Below, piece after piece: positions 47,106 through 60,204 of a stretch of DNA of 64,000 nucleotides. The stretch covers positions 111,960,004 through 112,024,003 of the forward strand of contig CP136064.1 of NCBI GenBank assembly GCA_032622095.1, written 5' to 3'. How positions within the stretch are numbered: the first letter of the stretch is position 1; each line of letters begins with the position of its first letter. The DNA is from Siphonodentalium dalli. Lineage: Eukaryota > Mollusca > Scaphopoda > Gadilida > Siphonodentaliidae. The notes under the pieces were generated by a model, which was given only the letters and a program-made list of their open reading frames with translations, did no database searches and was not told the origin of the DNA. The translations under genes and the position numbers were made by a program.

Positions 47106-48158
47106 AGTTCTACGTGCATGTTGTCGAGAGGGGACGGGGAGAATTTACTGAAATTAGCCATTATATTTATTGACGCTGGGGAGCTCTCCACTTGAGACAC
47201 TAGACGGAGAAGCATGTCCATTCAACAATGTTCATTTCATTCATAAGATGTCATCATGTCGAATTCAACGAGATTCGACGAACCACGACATCGTGTAACT
47301 TTCTCCATGACCGAATTCGCGTGAACCTGAATGTATCTTCTGCTTTGTTCATGTAATTATATGTTTCCTTTCGATTCAAGAAAATAGCAGGATATCTATA
47401 GATTATCAGATGCATGTAGGAACTATGTGGTCTTATGACAAAAAATAATACCATATTAACCCTTTGGGGAGTATTTGTAACATCATATACATGACGTCAC
47501 GAGTAAATTTAACGTCAACTTCATATCAATGATTATTAACAAGTTCGGTTCAAAAGGGTCCAAATTCCAATAATTCGTTTTATTTATGTGCATTTTCTGT
47601 TAACGTGTGTTATCATTATCGATTGCACTTATACATTTGTGACACTATATTAATCAAATTAACTCATATAAAAATCATTTATAAATCAGATGATTTATTG
47701 AAGTTATGTCTACATAAAATGACACTTCTTGAAACGACTCGCGAACCGTACGGTGACATATATGTCGTTCTACTCGCCAAAGGGTTAAAGATATGTTATT
47801 TCGTTTCGCACACAAGTCTCTACAGCATAGCTTGCAGTACCAATTGTTGTGCATTAATTGGAAAATGAGGTACACGTAGATCGTGTCGTAGCTGTCACGA
47901 TGGGGTGTCTCGCACCGGCGCAAACGTTTAAGTAAGCTAAATTGTGACTGTAGGGCTATATAGTTGAATGTCGGTGAAGTTATTTTATTGTATGTCAAAT
48001 ACCCATATATCTGGGGCATAATAAGTTTGTCGTAAACATTAAAACTTCCAAGATAGGTTGTTCAACTGACCAGTTTCGAGTGTTATCCAAAACTTTCCGC
48101 CTCTGAGAGGATCAGAGAAATTGATCCAGTATAAATCGTTCTAAAATCATTATAGGCC
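47106..48158. other. No feature seen
   Basis: AT-rich; open frames at 47605-48019 lack support. Confidence 0.4.
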
Positions 48159-48163
48159 TACTG

Positions 48164-48491
48164 GGGCTTAAGGGGTCACTCTCACCAAAAAAAGTGCTGA
48201 AGGGTACACAGGATTTGAAAATGTGCTGAAGGGTACACAGGGTTTGTGATCGCCACTAACATCGTTACTTAAACTGTGTTTCTGAAAGTCTGGTGCCCAT
48301 TAGCAGTTTGTTTTCAGTTTATTTTAATGTTCATTGGAACGTAAACAATTATTCTCAAACAGAAATCATGGCAGATACGAAAACTAAACGTCATTTAGAA
48401 CGACATTTCAAACCCTGTGTACCCTTCAGCACATTTTCAAATCCTGTGTACCCTTCAGCACTTTTTTTGGTGAGAGTGACCCCTTTAGCCC
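48164..48491. mobile_element. Palindromic MITE with about 90-bp arms
   Basis: Left gggcttaaggggtcactctc and right ...gtgacccctttagccc are inverted. Inside each arm tgctgaagggtacacag occurs twice. Target duplication tactg at 48159-48163 and 48492-48496. Central 150 bp is unique. Confidence 0.85.
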
Positions 48492-48496
48492 TACTG

Positions 48497-49782
48497 GGTC
48501 TTACCAATCGAAAAAATATAATGAATTGATGACGTTTATGTAAATAGGAGAATGTTGGTGAGATGACGTGATATCTTGACATCACTCGGATGTTATATTG
48601 TTTTCTTCGAACATAGTTCGAATTCGACTGGTAATATTGTTACTTCTTCAGGACTTATTAGACTAAATCGGCTGAATTATGGTCTCAGGTCTAGACCACC
48701 CTAATAATCATGGTGTTCCATGTCAGGACTTGGTCTCGCGAAACCACCTGGTCCCAAGCTGGGATTGGCGCATTATTGTACAATCAACGACAATCAACGA
48801 CAATCTATGGACAAAAGCGTGCTGAGCGCTGCATGTAGATTGGTGTGTTGGTGTATCCAAACCTGAGCACGTGAAAGCGGCTTATTTCCGTGTTGTATAG
48901 CGGTACCGTATGCCGTCGCCATTCGACAGGGATCGCGGGGCAAGGGTGGTGCGGATTTCTCACCCCCTATGCGGATGTCACGACGTTGTCAGTTTTACGG
49001 GTGGAGGAAAGTCTACTCCAGAGAGTAAATTTCACTGAGAAATCACTCCGCTGTGTGTACAAACCACCGACCCCGGAAAGGGACTGACAAACTTGCCCAG
49101 ATACACGAATCAGATTATCCACACTCAGAGTTGATCGCGAATCCGCGCTTGTCGGCATTCGAACCAGCTTCGTCAGCGCTAGACGGCGAATGGCGGCATA
49201 TATGCCCCGAACATTCTACCACCGTGACCACCGGCGCCCTTTACAATAAATGTGTAGTGTAAAATATTGTTTGTTCAGATCAAGAACCAACTATGTATTG
49301 TTTAACTTCGAGTAAAAATATTACATTCAGCTCTAACATTTATAACCATTAGTATAGGGGATATCAGATGGGAATTTCCAACAACTGGAAATAGTGAGGT
49401 ACCTGTTGGAAATTTCGCGGACTTGGGGATTTGCTATAAGTTGAAAATTTAGAAATATTCTAACTAACTATCAACGTGATTGAAGTTATTGAAAATTATT
49501 TTCCAGAAAATGTAATGGTCACAAGGGGGGGGGGGGGGGGGGCGGAGGATTGGTTGTCGTGGGGTTGTCTGAAAAAAATCCAGATGGGTGCGTTATATCA
49601 CACTCCCAATAGCAGATATTTCCATTGCCATGTAATTTTTTTCCAAATCCATGTTTAAAGATCAATTATGACAAATAAACCAATTTGAAATGTCAAGGCT
49701 TAAGAAACTGGACCAACTAGATCATTAATCAAGAGCGGGGTCCCATTTAATTTAATTTAATTCAATTTAATCGGACATTTCC
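48497..49782. other. No gene firmly seen; slightly GC-richer patch and a G18 run
   Basis: 48850-49260 is richer in G and C than its surroundings and has overlapping 65-70 codon frames, but no domain is recognisable. An uninterrupted run of 18 G lies at 49525-49542. Confidence 0.35.
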
Positions 49783-50510
49783 TTAGTTTGAACTACAATT
49801 CTTCGTTTTGTCTTTAAGTGGTTTGTCACTGTTGTTTGAGGTGGCTTGGCTGGTTAAGACTTTAAATGTTTTCCAGAATTTCCCATCTAATTGTCTTTCC
49901 CCGAGTTCAGTGGTTACCCTTTCCCAAGATTCCCTTTTTCCCCGTTTAACTGCTTTGTTTACTTGTCGTGTTAAGTTGTTGTACATGGTTCTGTATTCGA
50001 TGTCTTTAGGGTGTTTTTGCATTAGTCTGCATGTTTTGCGTTTGAGATGAATTAATTATAATGTTTCCCGTCATACTCTCCATGTGTTTTGCTTTATTTT
50101 CTTTTTTTGGGCATGCTGTGTCGATGGCATCCTTAATGATTTGGCTGCCATGTCGATGTCATTTGGAGTGTTAATTTCTGTATTGTCTATGTTTAAGTTA
50201 ATAAGTTCCCTGAATTTGTCCCAATCTACGTTTCTAAGGTTTCTTTTGAGAATATCTTTGTTGTGTTGTGGTTTTTCGTTTGTTATGTAGAGTTCGACTG
50301 GATAGTGGTTACTCCCTATATCGAATCCTATCTTGCATTTGTGTATTGTTTTTTCGATTGATGGCGTGCCTAGGCGTAGTCTAACATGTCCCATGATTTG
50401 GTTTTTATGTCGTGATGAGTTGCGATGCCTTCGTTATTAAGTAGTATTAGTTCTTGGTCTTCGATTATGTTGAAAAGTGCGGTTTTAGTATTAGTTTTGC
50501 TGCATTTGTA
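49783..50510 (-). pseudogene. LINE ORF2 fragment: end of APE endonuclease and linker
   Basis: Minus strand: ALFNIIEDQELILLNNEG (about 50480), MGHVRLRLGTPSIEKTI, IGSNHYPVELYI (about 50310, the endonuclease's last motif), NLRNVDWDKFRELIN, then MYNNLTRQVNKAVKRGKRES and GKFWKTFKVLTSQ. This is the layout of Jockey-like ORF2 between endonuclease and RT. It has a frame change near 50050. Like the intact LINE it has SNH instead of SDH, though the rest of the sequence is a different family. Confidence 0.75.
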
Positions 50511-50834
50511 AATAATGCGCTTTGCGTTAAAGTGAAACATACACCATCGCCACCATGTTGTTGTTGTTGAAATCCGATGTTCACTATCTGTGCCAAACGC
50601 TTCTGTAAACTATATCCATGGTTTATCTCCCCTGATGACTCAATCTAATGCTATAAATAGATTGAGGGTATCCCTGCATCATGTGCATGGCTTCACGAAA
50701 TCGTAAGAAAAAGACAGATATATTGAGCTTAAATTGGCAAAACGCGATCAAATAAGAAGTTTTCGTCAGCGCGAATTGGAAAGAGCAGCGAAGTGTGTGT
50801 CTTCCGCCATGGATTTTAGGCATCACAAGGGCTG
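50511..50834. other. No feature seen
   Basis: Spacer. Confidence 0.35.
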
Positions 50835-51254
50835 AAGGGGGAGGTCAAGTCAATAATTTTGAATGGGGATTTCCATGCAAATCTGCGGAGCAAAAGTTAC
50901 ACAGAGTTGCACATACTTCTTAGTGTGACTTGATGTGGTATTAGAAACAACAGGTATTTACCTGGCGGGTCCGCTTAGTAAATTATAAAAGTTTGCAATA
51001 AATATATTTTTGAGAATTTTTTTCGGGAATTACATGACTTTACCTACAATTGAAAAATCAAAATAAAATTCAAAAATAAATACACCAACATTAATCATTA
51101 TAATGGAACAAGTTCCAAGCGGACCCGCCAGATAAATACCTGTTGTTTTCAATACCACATCAAGTCACTCAGAAGTATGTGCAACTCTGTAACTTTTGCT
51201 CCGCAGATTTGCATGGAAATCTCCATTCAAAATTGGTCACTTGACCTCCCTCTT
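50835..51254. mobile_element. Palindromic MITE with about 150-bp arms
   Basis: gggaggtcaagt, tgcaaatctgcggagcaaaa, gtgcacatacttct(t/g)ag, aacaacaggtattta and ggcgggtccgctt on the left recur inverted on the right in the same order. The loop (about 50985-51110) is AT-rich. No certain target duplication. Confidence 0.8.
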
Positions 51255-51836
51255 AAAAGTTAAATCAGTCACAGGCATGCTGTCTGAGCTAAAGCTCCCA
51301 ACCCTCGATGAAAGAACAGCGACTGGTTCAATACCACAAAATAGTCAAGGGATTGGTCCTAGATCATGCCATGATCTAGGTTGGTCCCAGCCCTTCCTAA
51401 GCCTGATTATCTAAAACACAAGAAGAAAGACACAAGGAAAATAAAGCCAACAAAATTTGAGGGCTGTGTCAGTCAAAATCCCGTGGAGAAGGAGGTGTGT
51501 AACAACACATAATCGTTCCAACTTCTGAGTACCAGCAGCTCACAATACGAACACTCCTTCTTTGTTAAAATAATTGTGGAATGGAACCACCTGGAACAGC
51601 CGGTTGTTGATATCAGTGACATTGACAGTTTTCTATCTGCTCTGCGAGGGGAACAACAGTATGGGGTGTTTTCAACAATGCTAACAAGGGGCTATTGCTT
51701 AACTATTTAAAATTTATGCTTGTTTATCATATATAATAAATTATTTTTCAATTATTTCGCTTGTTGCTTATATTTATACTCCAAAATCATTTGGATGGCT
51801 CAAATAACAACATTGTCATTGCATATATTAAGTACT
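51255..51836. other. No gene seen
   Basis: Contains a 20-bp palindrome ctagatcatgccatgatcta (51359-51378), whose core agatcatgccatga is shared with the MITE ends at 55613 and 57840. Confidence 0.4.
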
Positions 51837-52247
51837 ATATGGGAGGTCAATATAACATTTAATGGCTGATTACGCTTAAGCGTAACTCCAGTACGCTTAA
51901 TCATAATTGGTTTTTATTGCCTTACAACCTTATATGTAATGGTAGGCCTACATGTATCTAACGTAGTAAGGTTTAATGTTCTGGGCGGATGGTAACTGAC
52001 TGCATCAATTTTTCAGCTTCAGGGGAGTTTTTCCAATTCTATTACGCTTTATTTTAGCGTAAATGCATTACGCGTAATCGTAACTGAATTACGCTTAACT
52101 TAAGGCAAATGTAATACGCTTAAGTATGGTATAATGGAAATCTAAATTACGCTTAGGCCTTGCGCATTAAGCTTAAATTTATGTTTAAGCATAATGAATT
52201 ACACTTAAGCGTGATTAGCAATTAAATGTGAATTTGGCCTCCCATAT
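51837..52247. mobile_element. Motif-array MITE family TATGGGAGG, copy 1 (cgcttaagcg)
   Basis: Left atatgggaggtcaatataac and right complement atatgggaggccaaattcac, then catttaat. The body has repeated tacgcttaagcgtaa-like words in both orientations. Flanks do not show a clean duplication. Confidence 0.75.
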
Positions 52248-52256
52248 GTGTACTAT

Positions 52257-52392
52257 TGTTGTTTCGTACACTTTGCACCACGCGTTTGGTTGTTTCGTAC
52301 CATATATTTGGCAATTTCGTACCATTGTTGTTTCGTACACTTTGCACCATGCGTTTGGTTGTTTCGCACCATATATTTGGTCATTCTCTTGT
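52257..52392. repeat. 68-bp tandem duplication
   Basis: ttgttgtttcgtacactttg begins at 52257 and 52325; the units are nearly identical and include two further internal 'gtttcgtacca' words. Confidence 0.85.
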
Positions 52393-54317
52393 CGTTTCCC
52401 ACGACTGTCATGCGTACCTTTTGAAAAAATACTTTGAAAAAGAACATATTAAGTTAGGTGATGACAACCCGTCATATTTCATTTTTTTGGGGAAAACAAT
52501 CACAAATTGTGACAACAAAGTTCACGTTATTTAAAAAAAACATCATATCAATAGACCCAGTCTAAATAAAATTAGACCGTGTTTCTTTTCAATCAACTTA
52601 CGAGTCTGGATATTTATCAGACTGCAATATACCTTATAACTCAATGGTACGAATCATCCAAATTATACCGGTATGAAATTGACACTTGGAAGGATACGTT
52701 TATGGGGGAGACAAACCCGCTGTGACATCGTCACCACCTCCCTGACAGTCTGAAGTTAAAATGAACCTGGTTTCTCAATTGATGGGTGATTTACCGATAA
52801 TTGTTACTTTTGCCTCTCATAACAAAATGCAATATATACACAAGTGTATGGTAATAGCGTATATGAAGACTGGAGAAAATTTCATGTGTACATTTGTATA
52901 TACCAAGTACATGTATATTTAGAGTTTAAAAAAGTTTCTGAACTACTTTGGTTGTAAATAGAATGCACTCAGCGATTCTGACTTCAAACTTGTGCCTCCT
53001 AATTATATAGCTTGATTGGGTTAAAAATTTAGAAAATCAGTGCCCTCTCTTGAAATTATGTCTTAAGGAATAATCTCTGTTTCATATTGTAATTACAGTT
53101 TAAAAATGGTCTATATATTCCTATTACAAGCTTTATATATTTTCCTGGGTATAAAATAATAAATATGAATCGAAAACCCCTGTCCGGAAATGCTTCTATC
53201 AATTACTGTTCATTTTATTTTGAATTTTCTGGTATATACTATCATACGTAAAAATAATTCGCGACATTTTACCGCTTGAGGAAACGTTCGGAGCATAGCA
53301 AGCAGGAAAATAAGTTAAAAAAAAATTGTCCCAACTGATTATCAATCAGTTGTAATATTAAATGATAGAAGCGTTTCTAGACTGGTGTCTTTGACAACTT
53401 GACTTATCATTATTATTTTATACCCCAGAAATTATAGAAAACATTTAGGAAGAGATGATCCATCTTTAAGCCAAATCACAAACTCATAAATAGCTGTGTG
53501 TTTCGGCATAAAGCCTTTGGCCTGTGTAATTATATTAGGATACAAAGATTATTTATATTTATAAATACATCTCAGTAAAAAAATATCAACCTAAAATGTA
53601 TTTGACTGGGATATATTGTTAAATATTATATTGGGAATTTATAGTGATATTGATGTGACACTGTGTCATAATGACTGTCAATGTGCACTGGAGAAATATC
53701 AATAATGAACACAAGAACAAAGTTGATCTATTTCTCCATGTTCTAATAGGTAATGTTTTTATCGAATATATTTGCACATTTTACCCACTGCCATACTGCG
53801 AGTGCATTGGTCCCTTTATTATTTCATGTAAAAGTGGTGAAAACTGTAATATTAAACAAGAACAATGGCTTTAGTTAACACAAAATTCACTGAAATATTT
53901 TCACAGTGGGGTTTCTGTGAGGAATTTTTTTTAGTTTTTTCCTCATAGAATCTCCACATATATATTCAGACAGATGGGGAGGGGTGTTGAACATGCATGG
54001 GGAAAACAATTGTTAAGAGGGAAAGAAATTGGTTGCGGGGTGGGTGACTCGCAGAAATGGCCAAAGGTAAAAAAGTATCATACGTGTCTGAATATATATT
54101 AACACCCCCTCCAGAGCAAATTGAAATAAATTTAAATCCATATACCCTGCTTTTCTCATGGCATTTGTTTTGGTGTTTTGTTGAATAAAATTAACTTATG
54201 ACTGAGATTAATCCTTCAGTCTTGATTCTTTTCCAAAAATGCCATTTTTTGGCATTTTTGTCTGTTTAACAAATTTTGGGGCATAAATAGAAAAAAACAA
54301 CCAGTCATGCTTATTCT
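52393..54317. other. No gene seen; one small inverted repeat
   Basis: atatattcagacaga..gggg.ggtgtt (53957-53985) and its inverse (54085-54115: gtctgaatatatatt, acaccccctcc) form a 30-bp-arm palindrome, possibly a MITE remnant. Confidence 0.4.
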
Positions 54318-54720
54318 TGTATATATGTGAATCTCCCATAGGGAGCCTCGCATATATACAATCTTATATATAAGAGAGTGCACTGGCTTAGAAGTTCAAT
54401 ATAATTATTGTTAGCTTAATGCATTCTCTTATATATGCAAGGCATCCTACGAGAGACTCGCATATATAAGAGAATGCATTGGCACATGTTTTCACAAAAT
54501 TTCAGGAAGCTCCAGTTATGGAAGGATTAATCATAAATAATGGTCTCCCATATGGCACCTTGCATATATAAAAGAATTCCATTAGGTAGCCTCACATATT
54601 TAAGAGAATGCACTTGCTTACAATGTCAAGGTAAATATTGTTAGGCCAATGTAATGTATTCTCTTATATATTCTAGGATCCCTACTAGAAACTACCGTAT
54701 ATAAGAGAATGCATTAGCAC
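54318..54720. repeat. Array of long hairpins built on tatataagagaatgca
   Basis: Eight or so copies of gcatatataagagaatgca in alternating orientation, for example the pair at 54421-54483 and another at 54655-54715, each forming a 60-bp hairpin around cctac(g/t)agaga. Motifs attaatcctt and aagggttaat at about 54208 and 54792 could be its ends. Confidence 0.6.
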
Positions 54721-55612
54721 AGGGTTTTTGCAATATTTCCAACGCTCCAGTCGCGGGAGGGTGAATGCTGCACTAGCGCTGCTCCCATCATGAAAGGGTT
54801 AATTTATTTTATTCTTAAATAGACAATTTTTGTTGTAAATAGTTTTAGTTCTGACCCTCCGGGTTTGGTATTTTGTCTCATAAGTGAACCATATAGTTTT
54901 TATTACTCTGACTACTGATGGTATACTAGCACCTCCCATACATCCTGAATAACAGAAGTGAATCATGAGTACCAGATACAAAAAATATAGGATAGAAGCC
55001 ATGGTTATTTCACACTATTATAAATATGAAAATGTTAACATTTTTGCTGCTGAAGTATTGTCCATAAGGCATAACTCCAGCTCACCAAGAAGTATGAGAC
55101 TGAATTATATCAAAATATGTCATTTTGACAAAGAAATAATCAATTTGATGCTCAATGACAATCATTCTCAGTGAGATATATCTTCCAGTTCCAGAAGATT
55201 TCACTCCATTTTCACTATACATATTTTCTTATATGGTACACAGAAAAATCACCTATTTGTTATTAGTATTCAGTATAGGAGTCTGGGGTCTGCCATGGGA
55301 GCCGGGGAGGGACACCATCAATGATATCATGAAGAGATATATTTAAGAAGACTTATTTTAAATGATTTATTAATATGGTACTTAACACATGTATGAATTT
55401 TCACTAATGAATTAAATTTAATATAATTAAAAAGTCTGTTAATAACTGAACATCACAACTGACTGTCACTAGCTGTGATAGACTTGCAATTGAATTTATT
55501 AATTGAGTAATTGGCAATCATGAATATTATTGTGGGACAAACCCCAGCTTCTGGCATGATTCAGTCATTGTTCAAATTATTGTACTAACTAGTTGAAATT
55601 GAAGACCCCCCC
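54721..55612. other. No feature seen
   Basis: Open frames at 54965-55346 show no domain. Confidence 0.4.
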
Positions 55613-56114
55613 AGATCATGCCATGAATCTATACTCTGCTTAGCGCCTGTAGAGATCTTATTCCATCAGTACAAAACTTGGGGAACTTTTTTATGTTTTG
55701 ACAGGGAACTTTATAACATTGAACAAACAAGGCAGGAACATATTCCTTTGTTTATATTTGTTCCTCGATAATCAACTTCAAAGTATGGGGTGGTCCCAGC
55801 TCGAAAATGCATGCTTTTGTGGCTTTAGTGAGCTGATATCACAAAAACACTGAATTAATTACCCTGGAGAAATTCCATGATTGTAAGTGGCGCATAGCAA
55901 ACTCACCCATCAAGTCTGTTATTAAAATAATGTCATCTCGAGCTGGCACTTTCGCCTACTTATGAATAAACTATTAAGCGACAGGTATTAACAAAGAAAT
56001 ATATTCCCCTTGTTATTGTTTCAGCTTTCTAAGGTTCCATGTCAAAACTTCAAAAAGTTCCAAGGTTTTGTACTGGTAGAACAGGGTAGAATAGGATTTC
56101 TACGGGCATTAGCC

Positions 56115-57809
56115 TATGGGAGGCCATATTCACATTTAATAATGAAGTGCGCTTAAGCATAATCAATGTGCTTAAACGCAATTAATTGCACTTAAGCACA
56201 AATAATTACACATAAGCACAATTAGTTGAACTTAAGCACAATCATTGTGCTTAAGCGCAATCATTGCTCTTAAGTGCAATCGATTGCGCTTAAGCATAAT
56301 TATTTGTTCTTGAAAACATAATTATTTGTGCTTAAGCGCAATCAATTCTACTTAAGCGCAATCAATTGCCTAATCTTAAGCGCATTTCAAGGTAATATGT
56401 AACAAAACACCCCTGGTGAATAAATAGGTTTATCCATAACTCAACCTTTAAAAGCTCTTATTGACATATCACCTCTTGTTTTCATTGGTTTGGATGGGTA
56501 GGGAGCAAGCCTAAGTTCTTTATCAAAATGGTAGACTCGCGATAGCATTACCTTCTGTTTTAGTTGTGGCAACTCGTGATAGCATTAACTTCTGTATTAG
56601 TTGGGGCAACTTTGATTTTCGAGTATATATACAGGTACACCATATGAGGGAAGCAATTCCTCAGTGACACCATATTCGCGCTATATGACAATGGAAATAC
56701 TATAGATCTGTGCAAGAGACGCTGATTTAATAAAACTACCAGAGCTCGAGGAGTGAGACACCAAAGCTCCTGGAATGAAACACCAATTTTTGGGACAGGG
56801 ATGCTGATAATATGAAAATAGGGTTTTTCACCCGATTTAAGTCAATAAGTAATCCATATGAGGTAAGCAAGTCCTTGGGCAGTGGCACCACATTCTTGAT
56901 ACATGTATATGACCATATGCTATGGTCCTAATCTGTGCAAAAATTCTTTAAAAATATTATATTAAAACATACTAGAGGAGACATCCATTTTTTGGATATA
57001 AGGGATGCTGATAATATGAAATTATGGATTATCTTTGATTGTTGTACACATACTCACAGCTACAATGTAACTGCACTAGGCTTATTAAAAAAGGTTAAAA
57101 TTAGCCCATGCCCTCTTGTGTTGTTAGGCGATACTCCAGGTTATGCCAATTAATATTTTATGGGTAGGTTAGATAGTAGTTACAATTAATTGCACTTGAG
57201 CGCAATTAATCATGCTTAAGTGCAACTCATTATGCTTAAGCATAAATGCTCGTCAATAGTGTAACCTCCCGTACATATATCGCAATCTACAACCTCACTC
57301 GGCACACTCCTACTCGACTTCCAAAGAACATGACACTGACAAGAAAGAGACAAACCATCGAGTAACCAATAAACGATTTATATATACGTATACCCTCCAT
57401 TATATAATTATATAATCCTATAAATGCAACCATTATGTAATACATAATTTCATAGCCGTGCATTGTACAATAAATCTTGACCGCCTATATATGTTAACAT
57501 TTATTCATCTCTAAGGGGGTGACAGTAAGACAGTCTAGCCTGACTATGCCACCCCCTCGAATATACATTACAATATTTGTCAAATGTATTATGTATTAAT
57601 TATTATATGTATATTGAAATAAAATATCCTATCCTATCCTATCCTAAATGCCCTATTTATGCTTAAGCACAATATGTGTTATTTGCACTTAAGTTCAATT
57701 GTTTGCACTTAAGCACAATCATTTGCCCTTAAGTGCAATAAAGCAGATTAAGCGCATTCAATTTCACTTAAGCGCAATTCATTATTAAATGTGAATGTGG
57801 CCTCTCATA
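56115..57809. mobile_element. Motif-array MITE family TATGGGAGG, copy 2 (ttgcgcttaagcgcaa)
   Basis: Ends tatgggaggccatattcaca and the complement of aatgtgaatgtggcctctca. Target duplication TTAGCC at 56109-56114 and 57810-57815. Outer body: dozens of (g/a)cgcttaagcgcaatt-type words in both directions (56150-56390, 57180-57245, 57655-57785). The middle is unique, with inverse copies of the 40-bp array unit of copy 3 near 56530-56605, and a nested LINE end. Confidence 0.88.
57250..57644 (+). mobile_element. LINE 3' end inserted in copy 2
   Basis: Last codons of an ORF2-like frame (NLTRHTPTRLPKNM, about 57310), a short 3'UTR and a four-unit tatcc tail. 7-bp target duplication taaatgc at 57243-57249 and 57645-57651. 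Confidence 0.7.
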
Positions 57810-58023
57810 TTAGCCAGAGTAGAGATTCATGGCATGATCTACCCTTCCCCTTATGGGAGGCCAAATTCACATTTATTAATAATTGAGTTGAAGCGCAATT
57901 CAACTGCGCTGAAACGCAATTAATTTTTCATATATGGCTAAACCCCCCAGTTAATTAATGAATAAATCCAATAGAAAAATAATTGCGCTTCAGCGCAATT
58001 ATTTTCCCAACTAAAACAGAAGG

Positions 58024-60126
58024 TACCGGTGTAACAGGATATCTCCCCCTGGATATATCTTTCCCCCCCCGGGGGGGGGGGGAGATATCCTAGGATATCT
58101 CCCCCCACCCTGGATATTTCCCCCCATGTACGACTAAAAAATTTGCTTTATATATTCATGAGTCAGGGTTTGGGGTGGGGGGAAGAGGTCCAGGTCAGGA
58201 TATCTCCCCCACCCAGCACCTACATGACAAAAAAATAATCTTATGGTTTTATCGCTCGTTTTGCTTTATATAGTCATGAAACAGCGATAAATTAACTTCT
58301 TCTGAGAACAAGTTGTTTGAGTCGCTGTTTCATGACTATATAAAGCAAAACAAGCGATAAAACCATCAGATTATTTTTTTGTCATGTAGGTGCTGGGTGG
58401 GGGGGGGGGGGAGATATCCTGATATCCTGACCTGGACATTTCCCCCCCCCACCCCAACCCTGACTCAAAAAACTTGTTATCAGAAGAAGTTAATTTCTCG
58501 CTGTTTCATGACTATATAAAGCAAAACAAGCAATAAAACCATAAGATTATTTTTTTGTCATGTAGGTGCTGGGTGGGGAAGATATCCTGACCTGGACATC
58601 TCCCCCCCCACCCGAAATCCTGACTAAAAAAACTTGTTCTCAGAAGAAGTTAATTTCTCGCTGTTTCATGACTATATAAAGCAAAACAAGCGATAAAACC
58701 ATAATATTATTTTTTTGTCATGTAGGTGCTGGGTGGGGGGGGGGGAGATATCCTGACCTGGACATTCCCCCCCACTCCAAACCCTGACTCAAACAACTTG
58801 TTCTCAGAAGAAGTTAATTTCTCGCTGTTTCGTGACTATATAAAGCAAAACAAGCGATAACACCATAAGATTATTTTTTTGTCATGTAGGTGCTAGGTGG
58901 GGGGGGGGGGATATCCTGACCTGGACATCTCCCCCCCCCCCACCCCAAACCCTGACTAAAAAAACTTGTTCTCAGAAGAAGTTAATTTCTCGCTGTTTCA
59001 TGACTATATAAAGCAAAACAAGCGATAAAACCATAAGATTATTTTTTTGTCATGTAGGTGCTAGGTGGGGGAAGATATCCTGACCTGGACATCTCCCCCC
59101 ACCCCAAAACCTGACTCAAAAAAGTTGTTCTCAGAAGAAGTTAATTTCTCGCTGTTTCATGACTATATAAAGCAAAACAAGTGATAAAACCATAAGATTA
59201 TTTTTTTGTCATGTAGGTGCTGGGTGGGGGGAAGATATCCTGACCTGGACATCTCCCCCCCCCCACCCCAAACCCTGACTCAAAAAAGTTGTTCTCAGAA
59301 GAAGTTAATTTCTCCCTGTTTCATGACTATATAAAGCAAAACAAGCGATAAAACCATAATATAATATTTTTGTCATGTAGGTGCTGGGGGGGGGGGGGGG
59401 GGGGAGATATCCTGACCTGGACATCTTCCCCCCACCCCAAACCCTGACTCAAAAAACTTGTTCTCAGAAGAAGTTAATTTCTCGCTGTTTCATGACTATA
59501 TAAAGCAAAACGAGCGATAAAACCATAAGATTATTTTTTTGTCATGTAGGTGCTGGGTGGGGGGAAGATATCCTGACCTGGACATCTTCCCCCCACCCCA
59601 AACACTGACTCAAACAACTTTTTCTCAGAAGAAGTTAATTTCTCGCTGTTTCATGACTATATAAAGCAAAAACAAGCAATAAATCCATACAATCCACCCC
59701 AAACCCTGACTCAAAAAACTTTCTCTTGGAGAAGCTAATTTCTTGCTGTTTCATTACTATATAAAGTAAAATAAGCGATAAAACCATAAGATGATTTTTT
59801 TGTCATGTAGGTGCGGGGTTGGGGGGGGGGGGGGGTGGAATATCCAAGACTGGACGTTTGAAAGAAAAGAAAAAACATTTTTCTGGTCATTTCACGAACA
59901 GACAATCAAACTCGTGAAAAAACTAATTTTGTCATTTTTGTTTTTTTAAATAAAAAAATAAATAATATATATATTTTGTTAATCTCCAAAAACATTTTTC
60001 TGGCCATTTCAGAACCAAACGATATCATAGGAGTGAAATTATTTTTTAGTCGTACATGGGGGGGGATATATCCAGGATGGGGGGGGGGGAGATATCCTGG
60101 GGGGGAGATGACGTGTTACACCGGTA
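58024..60126. mobile_element. Nested element made of a 160-bp G-run tandem array
   Basis: Inverted ends accggtgtaaca / tgttacaccggt. After an inverted first unit (about 58150-58315), nine to ten direct units of 158-170 bp follow. Each has tcgctgtttcatgactatat, caagcgataaaaccataa, tgtcatgtaggtgctggg, a run of G, gatatcctgacctggaca, and a run of C. The element is bracketed by a 68-bp direct repeat starting atgaataaatccaatag (57958 and 60126). No coding capacity. Confidence 0.75.
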
Positions 60127-60204
60127 TGAATAAATCCAATAGAAAAATAATTGCGCTTCAGCGCAATTATTTTCCCCAACTAAAATAAAAACAGAACAAA
60201 ACAG

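Larger units (their letters stand above)
55613..57840. mobile_element. Palindromic MITE, about 530 bp, split by a nested insertion
   Basis: Left agatcatgccatgaatctat, actctgcttagcg, cagtacaaaactt and gttttgaca recur inverted on the right: tgtcaaaactt, aggttttgtactg (about 56040-56080), then, after the insertion, agccagagtagagattcatg ending at 57840. Removing 56115-57809 plus one TTAGCC rejoins the right arm without gap. Confidence 0.8.

Noticed and set aside
48850-49260. GC-richer patch with overlapping frames as a possible exon
   Set aside because: No matching domain, start or splice signals; two frames compete.
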